Assembly: GCA_964347025.1 (NCBI GenBank) | Contig: CAYFWU010000006.1 | Coordinates: 1-53,610 of the forward strand | Direction of reading: 5' to 3' | Origin: CS3-C152 sp964347025 | GTDB lineage: Archaea > Aenigmatarchaeota > Aenigmatarchaeia > QMZP01 > QMZT01 | DNA: 53,610 bases | In this document: in pieces, positions 1 through 7,741 of the stretch | Numbering within the stretch: position 1 is the stretch's first letter | Layout: each line of letters opens with the position of its first letter | Notes under the pieces: model-generated | Told to the model about the DNA's origin: nothing | Database searches by the model: none | The model's input: the letters and a program-made list of their open reading frames with translations, nothing else | Program-made: the position numbers and the translations under genes

Positions 1-689
1 GGGAAACCCCTGAAATTTATCAGCGAGAAACCAAGTATGAATATTATTATTCCTATTCCTACAACCCTGAGTGGATCCGAGATAAGCGCCTCGACCTTTG
101 ACATATCATGTTCTATCATTTTCACTTCGCCATCGTACGCTCCCATAATAACCTTTGCCTTCTTCTTTCCCTTCATCAGCGAAACCTCCCAGTCCATTTT
201 GTTCAGTCCAGCATGCCTGAATTGATATCCCGGAACAAGTTTTTCTGCCTTTCTCCTTACATCCTCTTCCCTCATGGGAGGGATCTTGTGCTCAACGAGA
301 ACGCCTTCCAGTAAGCCAACTCTCTTCTTGAGTTTTTCTATAAGGGTTTTCGAGTCAGTTCTCTCAATCTTTCTTGACATCATATAGAGCGCAACAGCCA
401 GTATTATAGAGCTTATGAGTCCTCCTACTGTAAGACCCACCTGAAATAGCCTAAACATTGCATCCTGAAGAAATGGTATGTAGTTCGAGATGACGATCCC
501 GGAAATCACACAGAGAAAACCTATACAAAACGTCAAAACCATCCTGACAGGAAATATGAGATGTTTTCTGAGGCCCTTTAGGGCGATGGCTCCGAAAAAC
601 CATGCAAGAATTACGTAAATAACCGTTTGTGCAATACTCAAAAACTGGGGTAGAAGTTCGAAAAGTCTCAGAAGCGAGGGATCTATCAT
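1..689 (-). CDS. Membrane protein of unknown function (partial, runs off the left edge)
   Basis: An open frame begins with ATG (MIDPSLLRLFELL...) and stays open to the window edge, giving at least 229 residues without a stop. Hydrophobic segments lie near residues 18-43, 48-68 and 80-104. A charged, lysine-rich stretch (about 105-200) follows, then a fourth hydrophobic segment near 216-232. This reads as three N-terminal helices, a soluble middle domain and a C-terminal helice pair or single helix cut by the edge. I do not recognise the family. It is divergent from the threonine synthase gene, with a short AT-rich gap between them that should hold both promoters. The reading frame is convincing; the function is unknown. 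Confidence 0.7.
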   Translation of the reverse strand, partial: MIDPSLLRLFELLPQFLSIAQTVIYVILAWFFGAIALKGLRKHLIFPVRMVLTFCIGFLCVISGIVISNYIPFLQDAMFRLFQVGLTVGGLISSIILAVALYMMSRKIERTDSKTLIEKLKKRVGLLEGVLVEHKIPPMREEDVRRKAEKLVPGYQFRHAGLNKMDWEVSLMKGKKKAKVIMGAYDGEVKMIEHDMSKVEALISDPLRVVGIGIIIFILGFSLINFRGF

Positions 690-755
690 AATAATAATTT
701 TGTCTCTTTTCCTATAAATTAGGAATCTTTTTAGCTCCGAAATAAAATTATAATT

Positions 756-1949
756 ATGTTCGAGAAACACATCCTCTGCAATACCTGCGGGGGAACGTAT
801 GCAATAGGTAAAAAGATTTTTCGCTGTGAGGGGTGCGGAGGTTCGCTGGAATTGATCTTCGATTACAAAAAGATGAAAATCACCAAGGAAATTTTGAGAT
901 CAAGATCATTCAACCACATGCGTTATCGAGAACTCTATCCTGTCAGGAAGCCTGTTTCTATCCAGGAAGGTGGAACGCCCCTGATAAGATCGAATAACAT
1001 CGAGCATTCGCTGGGCCTGAATTTCCAGTTGTGGTTCAAGAATGAATGTGTGAATCCCTCCGGATCCTTCAAGGACAGGGGGTCATCGATTGAAATAGCG
1101 AAGGCCAAGGAATTTCGGGAGAAGAAAGTGATATGCGCTTCAACAGGGAACATGGGGGCGAGCGTCTCCGCGTATTCCGGGATAGCAAACCTTGAATGCC
1201 TTATTTTCACGCCTGAGGACGCGATTCCAGTAAAGCTTGAACAGATCCTGGGTTACGGTGCGAAGTTGTATCAGATATCCGGATCGTATTCCCAAGCAGC
1301 GAAACTGGTTGAAACCGCGAACAAGAATTACGGGATCTATCTCCTGGGCGATTATTTATACAGAAGGGAGGGAACGAAGTCCGTGGGCTTCGAGATACTC
1401 GATCAGCTAGATTTCAAAACAAAAAACACCTACATCGTTTCTCCTGTGGGGAACGGAACATTGATCTCGGCAATTTGGAAATCCATAAAGGAGTTCGAAA
1501 CGCTCGGTCTAATAAAGGATAAGCCAATCCTCATTGGCATTCAGGCAGAAGGATGTAATCCGGTGGTCAAGGCTTTCAGGAACGGAGAAAATGTTAAAGA
1601 AGCCAAAAGACCGAAAACTTTGGCAGTCGCGATAGAATGCGGAGATCCGTTGGACGGGGGAAGAGCGTTAGATAGCGTGAAAGAATCCGGGGGCTTCATG
1701 GAATCAGTGAGCGACGGAGATATCCTGAAAGCGAGGGAGATGCTGGCGAGAAAAGAAGGGTTGTTTGCAGAACCTGCCGGAGCCGTTAGTCTCGCTGGAC
1801 TGATCAAGATAAAGAGGAAGATAAAACCGAAAAGCAGGGTTATTTGTATCGTGACAGGACACGGACTCAAAACGCCTAAAACGGATGTCCGAGGAAGGGA
1901 AACGCGAATACGTCCAGAACCCGAGGTTTTAAAGGGAATTTTAGGGTAA
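756..1949 (+). CDS. thrC: Threonine synthase
   Basis: PLP enzyme converting O-phosphohomoserine to threonine and phosphate, the last step of threonine synthesis in the cytoplasm. An N-terminal zinc-ribbon-like stretch (C8-x2-C11 and C24-x2-C27) precedes the fold type II PLP domain. The PLP lysine is K106 in the motif NPSGSFKDRGSS. A Gly-rich phosphate loop (VSPVGNGTLISA) and the IVTGHGLK segment near the C-terminus are also seen. The 397-residue length is normal for the archaeal type. The ATG follows an AT-rich stretch with no clear ribosome binding site, so the message may be leaderless. It is monocistronic, with the uS15 promoter just downstream. Threonine synthase is favoured over other PLP paralogues by the zinc-ribbon N-terminus and overall match. 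Confidence 0.93.
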   Translation: MFEKHILCNTCGGTYAIGKKIFRCEGCGGSLELIFDYKKMKITKEILRSRSFNHMRYRELYPVRKPVSIQEGGTPLIRSNNIEHSLGLNFQLWFKNECVNPSGSFKDRGSSIEIAKAKEFREKKVICASTGNMGASVSAYSGIANLECLIFTPEDAIPVKLEQILGYGAKLYQISGSYSQAAKLVETANKNYGIYLLGDYLYRREGTKSVGFEILDQLDFKTKNTYIVSPVGNGTLISAIWKSIKEFETLGLIKDKPILIGIQAEGCNPVVKAFRNGENVKEAKRPKTLAVAIECGDPLDGGRALDSVKESGGFMESVSDGDILKAREMLARKEGLFAEPAGAVSLAGLIKIKRKIKPKSRVICIVTGHGLKTPKTDVRGRETRIRPEPEVLKGILG

Positions 1950-1951
1950 AG

Positions 1952-1962
1952 TTTTTAAATAT
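1952..1962 (+). promoter_or_regulatory. TATA box for the uS15 gene
   Basis: TTTTTAAATATT lies about 27 nt upstream of G1984, where a strong hairpin begins. The predicted transcript therefore starts at or just before that hairpin. The AAAG just upstream could serve as part of the BRE. Confidence 0.55.
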
Positions 1963-1983
1963 TCCCCTTCACTATATTCATAA

Positions 1984-2030
1984 GAACAAGTCAGTGCAAG
2001 CTAACTTGTGTCTGTAAACACTACTTGTTC
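1984..2030 (+). promoter_or_regulatory. Structured 5' leader hairpin ahead of uS15
   Basis: GAACAAGT (1984-1991) plus AGTG (1993-1996) pair with CACT (2019-2022) plus ACTTGTTC (2023-2030). This makes a 12-bp stem with one bulged C at 1992. A small CAAG/CTTG hairpin sits inside the loop. The TATA box 27 nt upstream puts this structure at the very 5' end of the message. Bacterial uS15 mRNAs are autoregulated through leader structures. Whether this archaeal leader binds uS15 is only a suggestion. Confidence 0.55.
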
Positions 2031-2056
2031 TTTGAGAAGGTGAGATTATCGCTAGA

Positions 2057-2500
2057 ATGCATTCAAGGAAGAAGGGAAAATCAGCTTCCAAAAAGCCGGT
2101 AAAGAAAGAGGCGAAATGGGTAGAGTATAAACCAAAGGAAGTTGAGGATCTTGTGATAAAATACGCGAAGCAGGGAATGAAGAGCGCGAAGATAGGGATC
2201 GTTCTTCGCGATCAGTACGGAGTTCCCTCTGTGAAACTGGCGACAAAAAAGACCATAGGAAAGATCCTGAAAGAGAACGATCTGTATTCCAAGCTCCCGG
2301 AAGACCTGTTCAACCTACTGAAGAGAGCGGTTGAGCTTCGCGTGCATATGGAAAAGAACAAGAAGGACTACCAGTCCTATCGCGGACTCGAACTGACTGA
2401 ATCCAAGATCAGAAGGCTGGCAAAATACTACATAAAGAAGGGTTTGCTTCCGAAGGGCTGGAAGTACGATCCGGAACAAGCGAAATTGTTGATTAGGTAA
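2057..2500 (+). CDS. rps15: 30S ribosomal protein uS15 (S15p/S13e)
   Basis: Small-subunit protein that binds the central domain of 16S rRNA. The sequence MHSRKKGKSASKKP, the central R-x-Q-Y-G-V-P segment and the C-terminal YYIKKGLLPKGWKY are typical of the archaeal/eukaryotic form, which carries an extra N-terminal domain; 147 residues is normal. Family members usually begin M-A-R-M-H. Here the codons just upstream read ATC-GCT-AGA-ATG (x-A-R-M-H), and a GGTGAG ribosome binding site (2039-2044) is better spaced for the ATC at 2048 than for the ATG at 2057. I place the start at the first standard codon but suspect a non-AUG start three codons earlier. The stop abuts the convergent aminotransferase gene. 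Confidence 0.95.
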   Translation: MHSRKKGKSASKKPVKKEAKWVEYKPKEVEDLVIKYAKQGMKSAKIGIVLRDQYGVPSVKLATKKTIGKILKENDLYSKLPEDLFNLLKRAVELRVHMEKNKKDYQSYRGLELTESKIRRLAKYYIKKGLLPKGWKYDPEQAKLLIR

Positions 2501-2501
2501 A

Positions 2502-3701
2502 TTATTTTTTGTAATTTTCCTTTACGTATTCCTCGAGCTTGTTGAAGGATTCCTCAAGTGTTTCGATCGGTGGCAAGAAAACAATCCTCATGTGATCTGG
2601 CTTTGGGTAGCCGAATCCCGTCCCGAAGACCGCTAGGATTTGTTTTTGGTAGAGAAGGTCCATAACAAACTTCTTATCATCTTTAACCCCAAGATCGAAC
2701 TTCGGGAAAGCGTAGAACGCTCCTTTGGGTTTCACGCAGGAGAAGCCCTCGATCTCGTTGAGTCTTTTGTTAAGAAGATCCCTTCTCTCCTGCAAACGCC
2801 TGTTCATGTCTTCTATGTGGTCTTGAGAGCCTTCGAGCGCTGGCTTGATCGCGTACTGAAAGGGTCCTGGCGCCGATAGTCGGGCACGCGCCATTTTGAA
2901 AACCGCTTCCTTGTATTCGGCGATTTCGTTTTTAGGACCTGTGAAGACCATCCATCCGACACGCCAACCCGGACAGATATAATTCTTTGAAAGGCCGTTA
3001 AAGGTTACGATTGGTATCTCGTTCGTCAGGGATGCAAGGGGCGTGTGTTTTTCTCCGTCAAAAAGAATCTTGTTGTAGATTTCGTCTGTAAAAATCACGA
3101 GATCGTGCTCATTCGCCAGATCTATTACCTCTTCAAGCGTTTCCTTGTCGTACATGGAACCTGTGGGGTTGTTGGGGTTTATCAGAACTATTCCCCTGGT
3201 CTTATCATTTATGCGCTTCCGGATGTCATCAAGATCTGGCTGCCAGCTGTTTTCCTCATTGGTGAGGTATTGATTTGGGGTGGCCACTATCTTGTGGACA
3301 ACAGCGAGGTAAACCGGATATGTCGGAATGGGCGTTAATATGTTCTCACCCGGATTTACCAGGGCGTTGAGTGCGAGTTCTATTCCCTCGCTGACACCTG
3401 TTGTAACAAGAATATCGTCTGTGGTGACGTCTTTTATGCCGAATTTTTCCTGTTCTCTGGCGATGGCTTCTCTCGCTTCAGGGACGCCCATAGAATTTGC
3501 GTAGTTGCTCTTGTTTTCATGCATCGCTTTGTTTACAGCCTCTATCATATGCTTGGGGGTTTGGAAGTCGAAGACATTCGGATCCCCTATGTTCAAATGA
3601 AGGATCTTTTTGCCCTGCTTTTCCAGTTTGGTAGCCTCCACTACGACATCACGGATAGCGTACGTAACCTTCTCCGTTCTTTTAGCTGGAGTTATTTTCA
3701 T
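2502..3701 (-). CDS. Aspartate/alanine-type aminotransferase (class I, PLP)
   Basis: Fold type I PLP aminotransferase of the AspC/AlaT group, moving an amino group between an amino acid and a 2-oxo acid. The 399-residue protein starts MKITPAKRTEKV. It has the substrate-side motif NIGDPN (37-42), INPNNPTG (174-181), D206 in FTDEIYN, the PLP lysine K239 in NGLSKNY, and PGWRVGW with the carboxylate-binding arginine. The frame is open for 87 more codons upstream, but that part overlaps the rhomboid gene, is Arg/Pro-rich and matches nothing expected, so I start at this ATG. Substrate preference (aspartate or alanine) cannot be told from the sequence. It is convergent with uS15, with a one-base gap. 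Confidence 0.9.
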   Translation of the reverse strand: MKITPAKRTEKVTYAIRDVVVEATKLEKQGKKILHLNIGDPNVFDFQTPKHMIEAVNKAMHENKSNYANSMGVPEAREAIAREQEKFGIKDVTTDDILVTTGVSEGIELALNALVNPGENILTPIPTYPVYLAVVHKIVATPNQYLTNEENSWQPDLDDIRKRINDKTRGIVLINPNNPTGSMYDKETLEEVIDLANEHDLVIFTDEIYNKILFDGEKHTPLASLTNEIPIVTFNGLSKNYICPGWRVGWMVFTGPKNEIAEYKEAVFKMARARLSAPGPFQYAIKPALEGSQDHIEDMNRRLQERRDLLNKRLNEIEGFSCVKPKGAFYAFPKFDLGVKDDKKFVMDLLYQKQILAVFGTGFGYPKPDHMRIVFLPPIETLEESFNKLEEYVKENYKK

Positions 3702-3739
3702 ACAAATCAATAACCTTATTTGAAGGAACTGGCTTAAAT

Positions 3740-4369
3740 TTATTCCCATACGAACTGGAATTCCTTGGGCAGGCTTCTCTTCTTCCCTTCCCTCAGCCTC
3801 CAGTAGGCCATTACGATCAATCCAGTTATTATCCCACCAACATGTCCGAAGTTCGCGATCCCTGGCTGCAGGCCGAGGATGCCGAGGAACATTTCCTCTA
3901 TCAGAAGGAAAACTATCAGGACCGATGCCGGCAGGGGGAAAAAGCCGAAAAGGTAAACCCATTGCCTAGGGTATTTGAAGGCGTATGCAGCTAGAACGCC
4001 AAACACACCTCCTGACGCTCCAAGCAGGGAAATATCATAGGACGCCATCATCAGGAGATAGAAAACAGCAGAACCCAGACCTGAAAGTATGTATACTGTT
4101 ATGAATCTGTTTCTTCCGATAGTCTGCTCCAGGGGGAAACCGAATATCGCTAAAACGAACATGTTCAATGCTATGTGTATCAGGCTCCCGTGTAGGAACA
4201 TGTACGTGATGAACTGGTAATAACGAGTGGAAAGGGCGAAGGAAGGGTCAAGGGCAAACAGGTCCGTGAAAGGAGGGAACAATATCTGGATCACGAATAA
4301 AATCACGTTTATTACGATTATGTAAAAGGTAAAGGATTCCGTAAATTTATAGGAAGGTCGTAGGAACAT
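3740..4369 (-). CDS. Rhomboid family intramembrane serine protease
   Basis: Multi-pass membrane protease that cleaves transmembrane substrates within the membrane. About six hydrophobic segments span its 209 residues. The catalytic serine is S119 in GASGGVFG and the catalytic histidine is H176 in NFGHVGG. The oxyanion-side H-x3-N (HIALN, N69) is in the expected helix. All features of an active rhomboid are present. The substrate is unknown; in a genome with so many anchored surface proteins a processing role is conceivable, but that is inference. The gene lies between the aminotransferase and endonuclease III genes on the same strand. Confidence 0.93.
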   Translation of the reverse strand: MFLRPSYKFTESFTFYIIVINVILFVIQILFPPFTDLFALDPSFALSTRYYQFITYMFLHGSLIHIALNMFVLAIFGFPLEQTIGRNRFITVYILSGLGSAVFYLLMMASYDISLLGASGGVFGVLAAYAFKYPRQWVYLFGFFPLPASVLIVFLLIEEMFLGILGLQPGIANFGHVGGIITGLIVMAYWRLREGKKRSLPKEFQFVWE

Positions 4370-4422
4370 TCATAACACCGTAATATTATCTTTAAATTCC
4401 TCGAACTGGTTTATAAATGCGT

Positions 4423-5082
4423 TCATCTCTTCGATTGATGGGAATCGCGGTAATAATCGCAGATTTTTGTCAGTTCGCATTCCCAACATTTCGGCCTGAT
4501 AGGATTGCATATATCCTGACCGAACTTCACTAATCCTATGTTAACAACGAATCTGTCTTTTCCTCCTATTAAGGATTCCAGCATTTTCCTCACGTCCTCC
4601 ACATTCTTTTCGCTGGAAACGAATCCAATTCTTTTCGATATCCTGTTCACGTGCGTGTCGACCGCGATGGTAGGAATTCCGAAACCGTAGGAAAGCGTTA
4701 TGTCCGCTGTCTTGAACCCAACGCCGGGGAGTTCCATAAGTTCCTCCCTCTCCCTGGGGATTTCCCCCTTGTATTTCTCAAGGATTATTTTTGAGATCTC
4801 CTTTATTCTTTTTGCCTTTTGCCTGTAAGGACCTGAAACCCTTATTAATTTACGGAGTTCACTCTCGGGGAGTTTCGCTATCTTTTCCGGTGTGTTCGCA
4901 ACCGAGAACAATCTTTCGCTCGCCTTCGCCGTGTTCTGATCTCTCGTTCTCTGGGAGAGGACGCAGGCGATAAGGGTCTTGAATACGCTTCTCTTCCTGT
5001 GTCTTTCCATTGCTGGTGAGTATCTCTCCTTCAGAAATTTAACAAGAGTTTCCGCTTTCTCTTTTCTGTTAATTGAAATCAC
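4423..5082 (-). CDS. nth: Endonuclease III (DNA glycosylase/AP lyase)
   Basis: Base-excision repair enzyme removing oxidised pyrimidines and nicking the resulting abasic site. The helix-hairpin-helix motif LPGVGFKTA carries the catalytic lysine K124. The catalytic aspartate is D142 in AVDTHVNR. Four cysteines (192, 199, 202, 208; spacing C-x6-C-x2-C-x5-C) form the [4Fe-4S] site. The 219-residue length is standard. The start is GTG, and the first 14 nt overlap the 3' end of the upstream NreA gene, so the two DNA-repair genes are probably co-transcribed and translationally coupled. Confidence 0.95.
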   Translation of the reverse strand: MISINRKEKAETLVKFLKERYSPAMERHRKRSVFKTLIACVLSQRTRDQNTAKASERLFSVANTPEKIAKLPESELRKLIRVSGPYRQKAKRIKEISKIILEKYKGEIPREREELMELPGVGFKTADITLSYGFGIPTIAVDTHVNRISKRIGFVSSEKNVEDVRKMLESLIGGKDRFVVNIGLVKFGQDICNPIRPKCWECELTKICDYYRDSHQSKR

Positions 5083-6274
5083 CCAGTCTTCTCTGTCGGA
5101 GAATCTTGCTCTTATTGATGAATTCGGACATGCCTATCCTGAGTTTTGAGTCTATGTGTCTCAGGGCATCTTTGACTGTTTCGAACTTCGATGGCTTTGA
5201 AAGGAAGGCGTTCCTCGCTGTTTCACGGACTACCCATACCCCCAGAGGGATGGTATACCCCTCATGGATCTCCCGGAAGCCAACAACTCTCGCCTGTTTC
5301 CTTATGCGATGCAGGTATTCGATCACAGCAAGCCTGCTCGCGTAGTATCCGCCTGCCTGGAGGCTAGCATAGGACTTCCTCCCTTGAAAGGGCTCGTACT
5401 CTTCAAGGATTTCAGTCTTTTTGAGGTTGAATGACCAGGTCGATCCAGGAGACCAAGCCTCGAAGTTCTCGAACTCCCAGTTCCCTGGCATTAAAAGAAA
5501 AGAGAAATGATTGTCCAGATATTCACTGGAGAAAACAAGGTATTCGTTTATCTGTTTTTGTTCCTTGACCTTCTCGACCAGCCTTCGGAATACCATATCA
5601 TCCGTTGCAGTGATAGACCATCTTGTTGGGACGAGTTTTTTGTTTCTCTCAAGGCCGAGAACGCCGGAGGAAAGGATGGTCGAAACCTTGTAAACGTCCT
5701 GACCCTGACCGTAAAGTAGGAATCCTGCCTCTTCCGCTTTCAGTTCATCGCTAACGACCTTTTCCGTCTTTTTCGCTATCTTCGGGTTCTCTGTTATCCT
5801 CATTTTCCTCAGCGATGCTGAAGGTCCCATCGGCTGAACTATGTCCGAATATTCGAAAGAAACCTTAGGGACCTTCTTGAATTCGAGTTCAACATCCGTT
5901 GGTTTTTTCGCAAGCGCCAGTTCCTGGTTTTTCTCAATGAAGGAGGATGTCGAAAATATGCTTTCCCTCTGTTTCGAGCGGAGTGTGAAGGACCGCTTCT
6001 CTATTATCTCCCCGTACGGCTTACCAAACCACTCCTGCGGAGAATCGAAGGTTTCGGGTTTCTCCGAATCTAGGGAAGCGAGAGGTCCGACATAGACGTT
6101 CGGGTAGAAGTTATGGCCCACGAAAACGGAAGTGGAAGGTCCGAAAAATTCGTTTCCTATCCTCTCCTTTATTAACGGAATCACCCTTTCCCTAGAAAGC
6201 AGAGGACAGAACCTCCAGCCACAGAGCTTCCGGGAGCCTTTACATATTAGACAAAGACTGGCAGGACTAACCAT
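5069..6274 (-). CDS. nreA: DNA repair protein NreA
   Basis: Archaeal Nre family protein involved in DNA damage repair. An N-terminal four-cysteine motif (C8, C11, C18, C23) precedes the conserved GPSTSVFVGHNFYPNVYVGP and EWFGKPY segments, and the 401-residue length fits the family. The C-terminus ends QRRLGDFN, which resembles the PCNA-interacting (PIP) box that NreA carries at its extreme C-terminus. It is the first gene of an apparent nreA-nth pair, with overlapping ends. Family assignment is strong; the precise biochemical activity of NreA is not something the sequence reveals. Confidence 0.92.
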   Translation of the reverse strand: MVSPASLCLICKGSRKLCGWRFCPLLSRERVIPLIKERIGNEFFGPSTSVFVGHNFYPNVYVGPLASLDSEKPETFDSPQEWFGKPYGEIIEKRSFTLRSKQRESIFSTSSFIEKNQELALAKKPTDVELEFKKVPKVSFEYSDIVQPMGPSASLRKMRITENPKIAKKTEKVVSDELKAEEAGFLLYGQGQDVYKVSTILSSGVLGLERNKKLVPTRWSITATDDMVFRRLVEKVKEQKQINEYLVFSSEYLDNHFSFLLMPGNWEFENFEAWSPGSTWSFNLKKTEILEEYEPFQGRKSYASLQAGGYYASRLAVIEYLHRIRKQARVVGFREIHEGYTIPLGVWVVRETARNAFLSKPSKFETVKDALRHIDSKLRIGMSEFINKSKILRQRRLGDFN

Positions 6275-6350
6275 AAACGACGCCTCGCATAATTTACGGA
6301 GACATAGATTTCATCCACGTCAACCTAATCGCCTCAGAATTTAGAATTGA

Positions 6351-6359
6351 TTTTTATAG
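6351..6359 (+). promoter_or_regulatory. TATA box for the thioredoxin-like membrane protein
   Basis: TTTTTATAG sits 23-31 nt upstream of the ATG at 6382. The predicted transcription start is at or next to the start codon, which suggests a leaderless message. Confidence 0.45.
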
Positions 6360-6381
6360 TTATAAGTTTAAATTAAACTTT

Positions 6382-6840
6382 ATGAAACAGCAGCAGAAGC
6401 AGGTATTAATGGCGGTTTTCATCGCCTTCATAATGGTTGCCTCCGGCATAGGATTTGGTATGCTGAGGAACACGCCTGGCGATAACGGGCAGCAGGCGCC
6501 GACATTCCCTAACGTCATCGAGAGGGTCCTGGATCCCCAGGAGAAGCTTGCCATCCTGAGGGGAGGTAAGAGTTTAATAGAGTTTTTGTATTTTGAGAAC
6601 TGCACGAACTGCTTTGAGAAGAGGACAATGTATGAAAACTTCGTGACATCCCAGGAATTCAAGGATTACATTGTTCTTGAAACTTTCGCTAGCGAGAATG
6701 TGACGGCCGACTGGATCGTCATTGCCTACACGGGTGATCAGATAGGACTAGAGGACGTGAACACAACGGATGATATCATGAAGATATTCTGCGATGCCAG
6801 CATTGTGAAACCGAATATATGCGTGCTGCAAGAGATTTAA
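6382..6840 (+). CDS. Membrane-anchored thioredoxin-fold-like protein with a CTNC motif
   Basis: A 152-residue protein with an N-terminal hydrophobic segment (about 8-28) that looks like a signal anchor. A predicted extracytoplasmic domain follows. It contains LIEFLYFENCTNCFEKR, where a beta strand leads into a C-x2-C pair (CTNC) as in thioredoxin-like thiol-disulfide oxidoreductases. The cis-proline loop expected of a full thioredoxin fold is not obvious, so the fold call is tentative. An extracytoplasmic thiol oxidoreductase would make sense beside the very Cys-rich secreted proteins in this window, but no direct link is visible. It is divergent from nreA. Confidence 0.6.
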   Translation: MKQQQKQVLMAVFIAFIMVASGIGFGMLRNTPGDNGQQAPTFPNVIERVLDPQEKLAILRGGKSLIEFLYFENCTNCFEKRTMYENFVTSQEFKDYIVLETFASENVTADWIVIAYTGDQIGLEDVNTTDDIMKIFCDASIVKPNICVLQEI

Positions 6841-6847
6841 ATCCATA

Positions 6848-6858
6848 TTTATAAATAT
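6848..6858 (+). promoter_or_regulatory. TATA box for the rpo7 operon
   Basis: TTTATAAATATA lies about 30 nt upstream of the leader hairpin at 6886 and downstream of the previous stop codon. It is placed to start transcription near 6880. Confidence 0.5.
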
Positions 6859-6885
6859 AACCTAACAAAACCTATTATATCGATT

Positions 6886-6914
6886 GACGACTTGTAACGA
6901 AAGTTAAGGTCGTC
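6886..6914 (+). promoter_or_regulatory. GAAA-tetraloop hairpin in the rpo7 leader
   Basis: A 12-bp stem pairs 6886-6898 with 6903-6914. It has one bulged G (6894) and closes on a GAAA tetraloop (6899-6902). The hairpin falls just after the predicted transcription start and 25 nt before the rpo7 ATG. There is no run of T after it, so it is not a bacterial-type terminator. A regulatory or mRNA-stabilising role is possible. Confidence 0.5.
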
Positions 6915-6939
6915 TTTCGAAACTACCGATTGTGATCGT

Positions 6940-7518
6940 ATGTACAAGATTTTGGAGGTCAGCGAGAGGATACGCGTCCCTCCTGACAAGTTCAGTCTCA
7001 ACCTTGAGGACGCGGTGAAAAGTAGCCTTGAGGAAAAGTTGGAGGGATCGATAGACAAAAACATAGGCGTAATTCTAGCGATCCTCTCAATAGACAACAT
7101 AGGAGAAGGCGTAATACTTGCGGGGGACGGAGCTCTGTATTATCCCGTTGAATTCAAGCTCCTTGCCTATTTACCGGAGCAGCACGAACTCGTGAAAGGG
7201 GATGTGATAGATGTGACTGAGTTCGGGGTCTTCATCAGAATGGGTCCTGTGGACGGGATGGTTCATGTATCGCAGTTAATGGACGATTTCGTTTCCTATG
7301 ATTCAAAAAATCTTATGTTCATGGGCAAGAAAACCAAGAGGAGGATCAGGGAAAAATCGCAGGTTCTGGCAAGGGTTATTTCTGTGAGCATGATCGAGAG
7401 TCAGTATAAAATAGGTTTGACCACGAGACAGCCGGGATTGGGGTCTCTAGAGTGGTATAAAAAGGGAGAAAAGAAATTGGAGGTAAAGAAGGAACGTCCA
7501 AAAAAGAAAAAGAAGTAA
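6940..7518 (+). CDS. rpo7: DNA-directed RNA polymerase subunit Rpo7 (RpoE')
   Basis: Stalk subunit of archaeal RNA polymerase, homologous to eukaryotic Rpb7; with Rpo4 it forms the stalk that binds nascent RNA. The N-terminal RNP-like domain (MYKILEVSERIRVPP...) is followed by an S1 domain (VTEFGVFIRMGPVDGMVHVSQL). A lysine-rich tail ends the 192-residue protein. It is the first gene of rpo7-spt4-eS24-eS31, a gene order conserved in many archaea. A hairpin lies in its short leader. Confidence 0.95.
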   Translation: MYKILEVSERIRVPPDKFSLNLEDAVKSSLEEKLEGSIDKNIGVILAILSIDNIGEGVILAGDGALYYPVEFKLLAYLPEQHELVKGDVIDVTEFGVFIRMGPVDGMVHVSQLMDDFVSYDSKNLMFMGKKTKRRIREKSQVLARVISVSMIESQYKIGLTTRQPGLGSLEWYKKGEKKLEVKKERPKKKKK

Positions 7519-7541
7519 TCGATTTGTGTAAGGTGATTTAA

Positions 7542-7733
7542 ATGGTTGAGAGAGGAAAGGTATGCAAACACTGCAAAAGATTCGTTACAGTAGATAAGTG
7601 TCCTGCATGCAACACAAAGGATTTCACGAGGACATGGAAAGGTGTGATAATAGTTAACGATCCAGAAAATTCAGAAATCGCGAAACTTCTTGGTATATCG
7701 GCTCCCGGTAAATACGCCATATGGGTAAAGTAG
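7542..7733 (+). CDS. spt4: Transcription elongation factor Spt4 (RpoE'')
   Basis: Small zinc-ribbon protein that pairs with Spt5 to clamp RNA polymerase and promote processive elongation. Cysteines C8, C11, C20 and C23 form the zinc site. The segment TRTWKGVIIVNDPENSEIAK is the Spt5-contacting signature. At 63 residues it has the usual archaeal length. An AGGTGA ribosome binding site precedes the ATG. It sits directly after rpo7. Confidence 0.95.
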   Translation: MVERGKVCKHCKRFVTVDKCPACNTKDFTRTWKGVIIVNDPENSEIAKLLGISAPGKYAIWVK

Positions 7734-7741
7734 GTGTTATC

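Noticed and set aside
3702..3962. N-terminal extension of the aminotransferase by 87 codons
   Set aside because: The extension overlaps the rhomboid gene on the same strand, is Arg/Pro-rich and unlike the family. The ATG at 3701 gives the standard N-terminus.
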